From contig NZ_JAATEJ010000025.1 in the NCBI RefSeq assembly GCF_012034175.1, positions 62,001 to 126,000 on the forward strand: a stretch of DNA of 64,000 nucleotides, given 5' to 3'. The position numbers and the translations under genes were made by a program. The notes under the pieces were generated by a model. It saw only the letters and a program-made list of their open reading frames with translations, searched no databases and was not told the DNA's origin. Of the stretch, positions 49,323 through 56,681 are shown in pieces (the stretch's first letter is position 1; every line of letters starts with the position of its first letter). This DNA is from Actinacidiphila epipremni (GTDB lineage: Bacteria > Actinomycetota > Actinomycetes > Streptomycetales > Streptomycetaceae).

Positions 49323-49668
49323 CCGGCCACGGCGGTACGTCCGCGCGGTCCGATTACGGAGCGTCCGCGCGCAGTTGTGTCCGATGCGTGACTTGTCACG
49401 CGGTGGAGTCGGCTCCGACCTCGGGTACGCTCCATCGGGTGCGGCTGCGTCCACGGCCTTCCCGGCCTTCCCGGACCACCGCCCGGCGGGCCCGGGCGGT
49501 GGTGAGCTCCGGGTGTTCGTCGCCCGGCCCCACGCGGCGCACAGTATGCGGCACCCGTGACCCGTTGCGCTGGAATATGACGGAAGCGCTTGTTGGAGTG
49601 ACTGACGGTCGATCATGCTGTGTGCGGCGGGCATCACACACGGTGATCCCGCGCAGGCATGAGGCCCT
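49323..49668. other. Intergenic region between STAS and HATPase genes
   Basis: About 346 nt with no supported gene. The middle reads as a short low-bias frame (49375-49560) that I do not accept as coding. The right end, around GCTTGTTGGAGTGACTGACG and CGATCATGCTG (about 49587-49620), is AT-richer and is the likely promoter of the HATPase gene. Confidence 0.45.
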
Positions 49669-50205
49669 GTGTCCGCCGGCTCGGATGGTGTGAACGTGCA
49701 GATGCTGCAGGTGCAACTCGAGGTGGGCGCCGACCCCGCGGAAGTGGGGCGCGCGCGCCGCTGGGCGAGGTCGCGGCTGGCCGGCTCCGGCATAGGCGCC
49801 GACGAGCCGGTCGCCGAGACGCTGATCCTGCTCATCTCGGAACTGGTCACCAACGCCGTGGTCCACACCGGCTGCCCCGCGGTGCTGCGGATGCTCTTCC
49901 CGTCCGCCCCCGCCGCTCCGGTACGCGTCGAGGTCGCCGACACCAGCGAGACCCCGCCGGCCCCGCGGCACGCCCGCCGGGACGACACCGGCGGTCGCGG
50001 CCTCGAACTCGTCGACGGCCTCGCCGACCGCTGGGGCTGGCAGCCCGAGGGCGCCGGCAAGCAGATCTGGTGCGAGGTCGACCGCGCCGCGGACTGCGCC
50101 GCCGACCGGAGCGCGGACTGCGCCACCGACCGGACCGCCGGCCGGGCAGCCGAGAGCTCAGCGTGTGCCGGACGACTGGAAGGTGCGGCGGTACGCGGTC
50201 GGTGA
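49669..50205 (+). CDS. RsbW-like ATP-binding (HATPase) protein
   Basis: 178 residues from GTG 49669, 5 nt after GAGG; GTG 49690 is in frame. It is a GHKL fold of the RsbW/anti-sigma-kinase type: ETLILLISELVTNAVVHTGC carries the N-box, VRVEVADTSETPP replaces the usual D-x-G-x-G, and GGRGLELVDGLADRWGWQPE is the G2 box. After the domain, ACAA/DRSAD-type direct repeats form a Cys-containing tail (residues about 143-163). Its 3' end overlaps the convergent GlxA-type gene by 48 nt. It probably phosphorylates or binds the STAS protein. Confidence 0.86.
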   Translation: MSAGSDGVNVQMLQVQLEVGADPAEVGRARRWARSRLAGSGIGADEPVAETLILLISELVTNAVVHTGCPAVLRMLFPSAPAAPVRVEVADTSETPPAPRHARRDDTGGRGLELVDGLADRWGWQPEGAGKQIWCEVDRAADCAADRSADCATDRTAGRAAESSACAGRLEGAAVRGR

Positions 50206-51177
50206 GACCCCGAGCGTCAGCTGGAGGTGCTGCCGCATCGAGGCCCCCGTGCCGAACCCGGCCTTCCGGGCGACCTGGTCGACGCTGAGGTCGGTCGACT
50301 CCAGCAGGTGCCGGGCCAGTTCGACCCGCTGCTGGGTCAGCCAGCGGCCCGCGCTCATCCCGACCTCCTCCCGGAAGCGCCGGGTGAAGGTGCGTACGCT
50401 CATCGACTCCCGCTCGGCCAACTGCCGCAGCGTCAGCGGCTGGTCGAGCCGGTCCAGCGCCCACGCCCTGGCCCGCTCGGTGCCGGCCAGTTGCGGCTCC
50501 GGCAGCGGCCGGCGGATGTACTGCGCCTGCCCGCCCTCGCGGTGCGGCGGCACCACGGTGCGGCGGGCCACCGCGTTCGCCACCGCCGTGCCAAAGTCGC
50601 GCCGCACCACGTGCAGGCACAGGTCCACCCCCGCGGCCACCCCCGCCGAGGTCAGCACGTCCCCGTCGTCCACGTAGAGCACGTCGGGATCCACCCGCAC
50701 CCGCGGGAAGAGCCGCTGGAAGTGGTCGGTGTGCATCCAGTGCGTGGTCGCCGGCCGGCCGTCCAGCAGGCCGGCGGCGGCCAGCAGATACGAGCCCGTG
50801 CAGATCGACAGCACCCGGGTGCCCGGGCGGATCGCCGCGAACGCCCCGGCCAGCCGCGGTGACAGCACACCCTCGTGGAACACCGGCCCCAGCTCGTGCG
50901 ACGCCGGGACCACCACCGTGTCGGCCTGCGCGAGCGCCGCCACGCCGTGCTCCACCACCACGGGGAAGTCCGCGTCGGTCCGCACCGGCCCCGGCGCGAG
51001 ACTGCACGTCACCACCTCGTACAACGGCTTGCCGTCCTCGACGCCGAGCGCACCGCCCAGGATGCGCAGCGGGATGCCCAGCTCGAACGGGATCACGCCG
51101 TCCAGCGCGAACACCGCGACGCGGTGCCGTCCGGGGTGGCGGAAGACTTCCGTGCTGCGCTCCATGGCCGGATCCAT
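50158..51177 (-). CDS. GlxA-type transcriptional regulator (DJ-1/PfpI plus AraC HTH)
   Basis: 339 residues from ATG 51177; ATG 51165 and 51204 are in frame. The N-half is a DJ-1/PfpI-like domain (HRVAVFALDGVIPFELGIPL, TRVLSICTGSYLLAAAGLLD with its Cys). The C-half is an AraC HTH pair (LDQPLTLRQLAERESMSVRT then FTRRFREEVGMSAGRWLTQQ, and STDLSVDQVARKAGFGTGAS). GlxA-like proteins regulate amino-acid or nucleotide catabolism in actinobacteria; the effector is unknown. It is divergent from an MFS gene 70 nt away, which it may control. Confidence 0.9.
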   Translation of the reverse strand: MDPAMERSTEVFRHPGRHRVAVFALDGVIPFELGIPLRILGGALGVEDGKPLYEVVTCSLAPGPVRTDADFPVVVEHGVAALAQADTVVVPASHELGPVFHEGVLSPRLAGAFAAIRPGTRVLSICTGSYLLAAAGLLDGRPATTHWMHTDHFQRLFPRVRVDPDVLYVDDGDVLTSAGVAAGVDLCLHVVRRDFGTAVANAVARRTVVPPHREGGQAQYIRRPLPEPQLAGTERARAWALDRLDQPLTLRQLAERESMSVRTFTRRFREEVGMSAGRWLTQQRVELARHLLESTDLSVDQVARKAGFGTGASMRQHLQLTLGVSPTAYRRTFQSSGTR

Positions 51178-51247
51178 GGCCCGATTCTTGCACATCATGG
51201 CCATCGGGCCACTCGTCGCCCGCCACCGCCCAGCCGAGACTTACCGC

Positions 51248-52573
51248 GTGACGCAGACATCCCACGCACCCGTGTCCGCCGCCGGCGGTCCTGCCGCCCC
51301 CGGCCGCCGTCGACCGCGCCCGCACCGTGCCTGGGCCGTCGCCGCCGTCACCTTCCTCACCCTGATCGGCGCTGCTGCATTCGCCTCCCTCCCGGGCCTG
51401 CTGATCGACCCGCTGCACTCCGAATTCGGCTGGTCGCGCGGCATGATCGGACTCGCCGTCTCGATCAACCTCGCGCTCTACGGACTGACCGCCCCCTTCG
51501 CCGCCGCGCTGATGGACCGCTTCGGCATCCGCAAGGTGGTCGTGTGCGCCCTGCTGACCATCGCGCTCGGCGCTGCGCTGACGGTCCGCATGACACAGGT
51601 GTGGCAACTCGTCCTGTGCTGGGGCGTGCTGGTCGGCCTCGGCAGCGGCTCCATGGCCCTCGCCTTCGCCGCCACCGTGACCAACCGGTGGTTCGTCGCC
51701 CAGCGCGGCCTGGTCACCGGCGTCCTCACCGCGGCGGGCGCGGCGGGGCAGCTGGTCTTCCTGCCGCTGCTGTCGTGGATCACCGAGCACCACGGCTGGC
51801 GGCCGGCCGCCGTGACCGTGGCCTGCGCCGCGGTCGCCGTCGTCCCCTTCGTCTGGCTGCTGCTGCGCGACCATCCCGCCGACGTCGGCCTCGCCCCTTA
51901 CGGAGCCGAGGAGTTCGTCCCCAAGCCGCCGCCCGCCACCGGTGCCGCCGGCCGTGCGCTGCGCGCACTGCGCCAGGCCGGCCGCACCAGTACCTTCTGG
52001 CTGCTCGCGGGATCGTTCGCGATCTGCGGGGCCTCCACCAACGGCCTGGTCAAGACCCACTTCGTGCCGGCCGCGCACGACCACGGCATGCCCGCGACCG
52101 CCGCGGCCTCGCTGCTCGCCGTCATCGGCGTCTTCGACATCGCGGGCACGGTGGCCTCCGGATGGTTCACCGACCGCATGTCGCCGCGCCGCCTGCTGGC
52201 CCTCTACTACGGCCTGCGCGGACTCTCGCTCATGTTCCTCCCCATGCTGCTCGCCGACAGCGTCCATCCGCCGATGGTGCTGTTCATCGTTTTCTACGGG
52301 CTTGACTGGGTGGCCACGGTGCCGCCGACGATCGCCCTGTGCCGCGAGCACTACGGCGAGAACAGCGCGATCGTCTTCGGATGGGTGCTGGCCGCCCATC
52401 AGATCGGTGCCGCGCTGGTCGCCTATCTCGGCGGTGTGGCCCGTGATGTGTTCGGTACGTACGATCCCGTCTGGTACACCTCCGGTGCGCTGTGCGCGGT
52501 GGCCGCGCTGATGTCCCTGGTCGTCCGCCGCCGGCCGGTCGCCGCACCCGCCGCGGTGGCGCTCGGCGCGTGA
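51248..52573 (+). CDS. MFS transporter (monocarboxylate/OFA-like)
   Basis: 441 residues from GTG 51248. About 12 spans. GLLIDPLHSEFGWSRGMIGL and VSINLALYGLTAPFAAALMD near the start, and LVLCWGVLVGLGSGSMALAF, resemble the oxalate/formate or monocarboxylate branch of the MFS. VLAAHQIGAALVAYLGGVAR is the matching C-half motif. The substrate is unknown. The start lies 70 nt from the divergent GlxA-type regulator, a pairing that suggests control by that protein. The gap after the stop (52574-52691) contains TCACA/TGTGA at 52601-52613. Confidence 0.87.
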   Translation: MTQTSHAPVSAAGGPAAPGRRRPRPHRAWAVAAVTFLTLIGAAAFASLPGLLIDPLHSEFGWSRGMIGLAVSINLALYGLTAPFAAALMDRFGIRKVVVCALLTIALGAALTVRMTQVWQLVLCWGVLVGLGSGSMALAFAATVTNRWFVAQRGLVTGVLTAAGAAGQLVFLPLLSWITEHHGWRPAAVTVACAAVAVVPFVWLLLRDHPADVGLAPYGAEEFVPKPPPATGAAGRALRALRQAGRTSTFWLLAGSFAICGASTNGLVKTHFVPAAHDHGMPATAAASLLAVIGVFDIAGTVASGWFTDRMSPRRLLALYYGLRGLSLMFLPMLLADSVHPPMVLFIVFYGLDWVATVPPTIALCREHYGENSAIVFGWVLAAHQIGAALVAYLGGVARDVFGTYDPVWYTSGALCAVAALMSLVVRRRPVAAPAAVALGA

Positions 52574-52691
52574 CCCTCCGTCACGCGCCGCCCTTTCTTG
52601 TCACACACTGTGAACGACCGCGATCCCGTGAGGTGTTCCGGAATCGCCGGTTATCACTCGCACGGGTGAGCGAATTCCCTGCCGCCGCAGG

Positions 52692-53903
52692 TCAGGACGG
52701 CAGGGACACCAGCAGCCGGGCCGCGGCAGCGGCGATCTTGCGCGAGTCGATCGCCATCTCCCGGAGCATCCCGCTGATCGGGTTGGTGAACCCGGTGAAG
52801 AACAGCCCCCGCGCGCCCGCCGGCTGCCGCGCGCCGTGCGCCACCGGCCGGCCCCGCCCGTCCAGCACCCCGAGGTGCCCGACCAGCGGTTCCAGCCCGC
52901 GCCGGTAGCCCGTCGCCGCGATCACCGCGTCCGGCGCGATCCGCGTCCCGTCCGCGAGCAGCACCTCGCCGTCCTCGAACCCCTCCACGGCCGCCACGAT
53001 CTCCACCCGCCGGGACCGTACCGCCGCGATCAGGCCGACGTCCTGCACCGGGATCGCACCCTCCAGCACCCGTGCGTACAGGCCCGTCTGCGGACGCGGC
53101 AGACCGTACTGCGACAGGTCCGGGACGCTCAGCCGCTCCACGCGCGGAGCCACCTTGTCGACCAGGAACGGCGGCAGCCGGCGTACCAGGATGCCGCTCG
53201 CCTGCGCCGGCCAGCCCGCCGTGGAGCGGCGCATGATGTGCGGCGCGGTGCGCACCGCGAGCCGTACCCGCGAGGCGCCGCCCTCCACCAGGTCGACGGC
53301 GATCTCCGCGCCGGTGTTGCCGACGCCGACCACCAGCACGTCGCGGCCCGCGTACGGGGCGGGGTTGCGGTAGCGGGCCGCGTGCAGCAGCTCGCCGGGG
53401 AAGGCGTCGCGGCCCGGCCAGTCCGGAATGTAGGGCGTGTGGTTGTGGCCGGTGGCGACCACGACGACCGGTGACCTGAGCACCCGGCCGCCGGTTGCGG
53501 GCATCTCCCAGCCGTCGCCGTCGCCGTCGCCGTTGCCGCCGCGGTCGATCCGGTCCACCGTGATGCCGGTCGCGATGTCCAGGGCGTGGTGCTCGGCGTA
53601 CGCCTCCAGGTAGCGCACGACGTCGTCCCGGCCCACCCACCGGCCGTACGCCCGCGGTATCCGCAGGCCAGGGAGGGAGGAGAGTCTTCGGGTGGTGTGC
53701 AGGTGGAGGCGGTCGTAGTGGCCGCGCCAGGAGGCGCCGAGCTGCTCGGCGCGCTCCACGACCAGCGGGCGCACCCCGCGCTGCCGCATCGCCGCCGCCG
53801 CGGCCAGCCCGCCGGGGCCCGCCCCGATCACCAGGGCGTCCGGCGTCGCGGCCTGGTTCACGGCCTGGTTCGCGGGCGTGGTGGAGGGGCTGCGGTCGGG
53901 CAT
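52692..53903 (-). CDS. FAD/NAD(P)-binding monooxygenase-like flavoprotein
   Basis: 403 residues from ATG 53903. The FAD motif ALVIGAGPGGLAAAAAMRQR is at about residues 23-42; the FMO-like segment is SWRGHYDRLHLHTTRRLSSL; the second dinucleotide motif is DVLVVGVGNTGAEIAVDL. VVVVATGHNHTPYIPDWPG and AVIAATGYRRGLEPL are also typical of CzcO/FMO-type oxidoreductases. It probably oxygenates or reduces a small molecule with NADPH. It lies downstream of the protease gene on the same strand with a 147-nt gap. Confidence 0.9.
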   Translation of the reverse strand: MPDRSPSTTPANQAVNQAATPDALVIGAGPGGLAAAAAMRQRGVRPLVVERAEQLGASWRGHYDRLHLHTTRRLSSLPGLRIPRAYGRWVGRDDVVRYLEAYAEHHALDIATGITVDRIDRGGNGDGDGDGWEMPATGGRVLRSPVVVVATGHNHTPYIPDWPGRDAFPGELLHAARYRNPAPYAGRDVLVVGVGNTGAEIAVDLVEGGASRVRLAVRTAPHIMRRSTAGWPAQASGILVRRLPPFLVDKVAPRVERLSVPDLSQYGLPRPQTGLYARVLEGAIPVQDVGLIAAVRSRRVEIVAAVEGFEDGEVLLADGTRIAPDAVIAATGYRRGLEPLVGHLGVLDGRGRPVAHGARQPAGARGLFFTGFTNPISGMLREMAIDSRKIAAAAARLLVSLPS

Positions 53904-54050
53904 GCGGAACTCCTGCGGTGCGGCGGCCTACTGGGGTGCGTTCGTGAGCGTAACCCGTGCCGCGGCCCGGTCCGTCCACGCCTTGCGCCTACCCGGGCCC
54001 GCGCGGTACGCACCGGTCCTGCGCGGGCGCCGGTACGCGGTGGCGGCCCG

Positions 54051-55037
54051 TCAGGACGCGGGCGGGGAGGCCGCCGTGGAGCCGGCCGCGGCGGCGGTGC
54101 GCAGAAGAGAGAGGACGGCGTCGGAGAAGAAGGGGCTGTAGGAGATACGGTCGTCCGGGCCGCCGCCGTCGAGGCCGCCGACCAGGCCGACGACCGTCCC
54201 GGTCCGCTTGCGGGCGTCGTATCCGACCAGCCAGGGCCCGCCGGACGTGCCGGCCGCGAAGCCGTCGCAGTAGATACGGAGTTGGTGCCGCTCGTCGAGC
54301 TGCTCGGAGGACGTCGTGCAGATCACCGGCCGGTCGGTGGGGTCGCCGGCCCGGCGCGGGTAGCCGATGACGGTGACGCGGTTGCGGTAACCGGGGGTAC
54401 GGGCGAGGCGGTCGGCGCCCGTGACGTCCTCGATGCGCCGGCCCCGCGGCCCGGGCAGCACCCGCGCGAAGGCGATGTCGTGGTCGGAGGCGGCGGCGTC
54501 GCCGGGGCGCCAGCGCGGATCGGTGAAGACCCGGTCCACCGCCCAGATGCCGTACGGCTGCCGGGCCGCGCCCGCGCGGTACTGCGGGACAAAGCCGATG
54601 TCGCTGCCCGGGTGGCAGTGCGCGGCGGTGAGGATGAGGTCGCGGCCGGGGCTGTGGACGACGCTCGCCGTGCAGCGGTGGGCGGCCAGGTCGTCGCCGA
54701 GGGAGAACAGGACGCCCACGGTGGGGATGCCGGCGAAGTAGACGGCCGCGTCGACGGGGCGGCCGTCGGCGGGCAGGGCGCTCAGGGACTGCCGGTTCGG
54801 CGGCTGCCCGGTGCCGGGGCGGGTGCTGGGGCGGGTGCCGGGCCGGGCGTCCGGCGGGCGGTCGCGGTCCGCGGCCGGCATCGAGTCCGCCATCCGCTCG
54901 GGCGTCCAGAACCGGGCCGCGGCCTGGGCCGTCCAGGCCCGCGCCGCCCCGTCGGGCCCGTGGTGCACCGGCCACACCGCGGCGACCGCGGCGAGCAGCG
55001 CGGCGGTCGCCAGCACCGGCAGCGTGCGTTGCGGCAT
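54051..55037 (-). CDS. Secreted trypsin-like serine protease
   Basis: 328 residues from ATG 55037, 9-10 nt after AAGGAG. A signal or anchor segment is at about residues 5-23 (TLPVLATAALLAAVAAVWPV). The catalytic triad is His140 (LTAAHC), Asp187 (SDHDIAF) and Ser265 (GTSGGPW). A P/R-rich pro-region of about 40 residues (PPDARPGTRPSTRPGTG) precedes the domain. Cys pairs near the His and Ser suggest disulfides. It acts outside the cell or at the membrane. The frame is open upstream to 55211, but only ATG 55037 gives a signal peptide. Confidence 0.92.
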   Translation of the reverse strand: MPQRTLPVLATAALLAAVAAVWPVHHGPDGAARAWTAQAAARFWTPERMADSMPAADRDRPPDARPGTRPSTRPGTGQPPNRQSLSALPADGRPVDAAVYFAGIPTVGVLFSLGDDLAAHRCTASVVHSPGRDLILTAAHCHPGSDIGFVPQYRAGAARQPYGIWAVDRVFTDPRWRPGDAAASDHDIAFARVLPGPRGRRIEDVTGADRLARTPGYRNRVTVIGYPRRAGDPTDRPVICTTSSEQLDERHQLRIYCDGFAAGTSGGPWLVGYDARKRTGTVVGLVGGLDGGGPDDRISYSPFFSDAVLSLLRTAAAAGSTAASPPAS

Positions 55038-55274
55038 GGCGGCCGGCTCCTTCGGCGCGCGGGCGGACCCGGTGCCGGGTGCCGGGGCCCCGGCGCCTCG
55101 TCGTACCCCTCTATAGGGCCACTGCTCCACAGGGCGCAGGGCACAGGGCTGCAGGGAGGTGAGGAGGGGTCGGGGGAGAGCGGTCCGGCGGGCGCGTCGC
55201 CCGGGCTCCACCGGGGTCCGCTCGGATGAGTGGGCCGTCCAGGGGAGGAGTGCCGAGCAATGTTGCCCCGGGAT

Positions 55275-55925
55275 TTATTTGGGCGGCTTTTTCCCGGTCA
55301 CCCCGAGATGCACCAGAAGCGCCAGGTTCGGCTTGAGGTCGGCCTGCTTCATGCCCGAGCCGCTGCTGAAGCCCTTCTGGTGGGCGGCGACCCCGGCGAG
55401 CATGGTGACCAGCGAGCCGGCGATGGCCGGGGCGCTGACGTCCTTGTCGACCCGGCCCTTGCCCTGGAGCTCCTTGATGGACTCGGTGAGCGAGCCCGTC
55501 ACGGAGGTGAGGATCCTGGTGCGGATTCTGGAGAAACGTTTATCCCCTTCCGCCGCACCGAGGTCGATGACGCGAAGGATGGCGTCGTTCTTCTTCCAGA
55601 AGGAGAGGAAGCCGTCGACCAGCTCATCGGCCGCCTGGGCGCCCGACTTGCCGACCCACGAGCGGCCCGCGACCAGCTCGGTCAGGGACGCGCCCTCCTT
55701 CGCCATCTCGTCGGCGAGCTCCAGGACGGCGCCCTCGACGTCGGGGAAGTACTGGTAGAAGGTGGCCGGCGAGGTGCCCGCCATCCGCGCGACGTCGATC
55801 ACCTTGACGTCCCGGTACGGCGACGTGCTGAGCATCTCGCTCAGGCAGTCGAGCAGCTTCTGCCGCGTCGCCTGCCCTCGGCGACCCGCGACACGTCCGT
55901 CGACGGTGCGAACTTGTCCTGTCAT
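55275..55925 (-). CDS. TetR-family transcriptional regulator
   Basis: 216 residues from ATG 55925. HTH: RQKLLDCLSEMLSTSPYRDV then KVIDVARMAGTSPATFYQYF. The ligand domain (about 70-216) is helical with DGFLSFWKKNDAILRVIDLG and ISA-type loops (DVSAPAIAGSLVTMLAGVAA). In S. coelicolor a TetR gene lies just upstream of the kbpA-afsK genes and I believe this is the same gene. It may regulate the divergent afsK side; no operator was identified. Confidence 0.9.
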   Translation of the reverse strand: MTGQVRTVDGRVAGRRGQATRQKLLDCLSEMLSTSPYRDVKVIDVARMAGTSPATFYQYFPDVEGAVLELADEMAKEGASLTELVAGRSWVGKSGAQAADELVDGFLSFWKKNDAILRVIDLGAAEGDKRFSRIRTRILTSVTGSLTESIKELQGKGRVDKDVSAPAIAGSLVTMLAGVAAHQKGFSSGSGMKQADLKPNLALLVHLGVTGKKPPK

Positions 55926-56152
55926 GCCGTCAGTTTACCGGCGGGGGGTTCGCGCGCGATTTGGCGGCGTGCAAATGGGGAGGGGGTGTCTGGTGGTACG
56001 GAAGACGCAGGTCAGTGGGCATTTGTGCAGGCTAAGCGGAACCCGGATCGGGGCGGGCGGGGCTTGCGGTTCGCGCCTTTTGTGGCGATCTGGGGGGCGG
56101 AGGTCGCGAGCTCGTCCAAAATTGACCATATGTTCGAATTAGGGAGGTGTGA

Positions 56153-56435
56153 GTGTGGGCAAGATCACTGCAGACGGGGTCCGGGGAGTCCTCGCAGACG
56201 GAGATGACGCGCGCAGGGAAGCGCAAGAAAGGGGAGGGGATCATGTACGCAACCGGTGAGGGCGCGCCGCGGCGGGGGTTCGGCGGTGCGGGAGCCGTGC
56301 GAGCCGTGCGAGCCGTGGGAGTTGCGGGAGTTGCGGGAGCCGCAGGAGTCGGCCGGGCGCGTCTGCTTCGTCGCCGACGACGAGGGCGCGGGCTTGACGT
56401 TCCTCGACCCGGCGCGCGCAAGGACGGTTGCATAG
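56153..56435 (+). pseudogene. Possible frameshifted small gene upstream of afsK
   Basis: From GTG 56153 (after AGGGAGGTGTGA) a frame with fair GC3 reads VWARSLQTGSGESSQTEMTR then AGKRKKGEGIMYATGEGA. From about 56285 the GC3 bias moves one frame over: EPCEPCEPWELRELREPQES then AGRVCFVADDEGAGLTFLDP and a stop at 56435. Alternative starts are ATG 56243 (strong GGGGAGGGG site, wrong frame for the second half) and GTG 56256. A one-base indel would join both halves into about 94 residues. It is not a full-length KbpA. The rest of 55926-56681 shows no gene; TTGACC lies at 56122-56127. Confidence 0.35.
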
Positions 56436-56681
56436 CCGGGAGTTGACGGAGGGGCGACACCCACCGGCGCGTCGCGACGCCTTCCGCCGGCCGGTCGGCG
56501 GATGATAACGAGTTCGCTCGATGGGCGTGTCGTGACGGCCCCGGGTTCGCAACCGACGCCCTTCCCAGGAACAATCAGGTCCGTACCCTGGCGTGGGCAC
56601 GGGGGAACGGGCCGCGGAGGACAGGACGTACGCACGCGGAACACAGCCGCAACAACGCGGGTACGGGGAGGTGGCAGGGCA

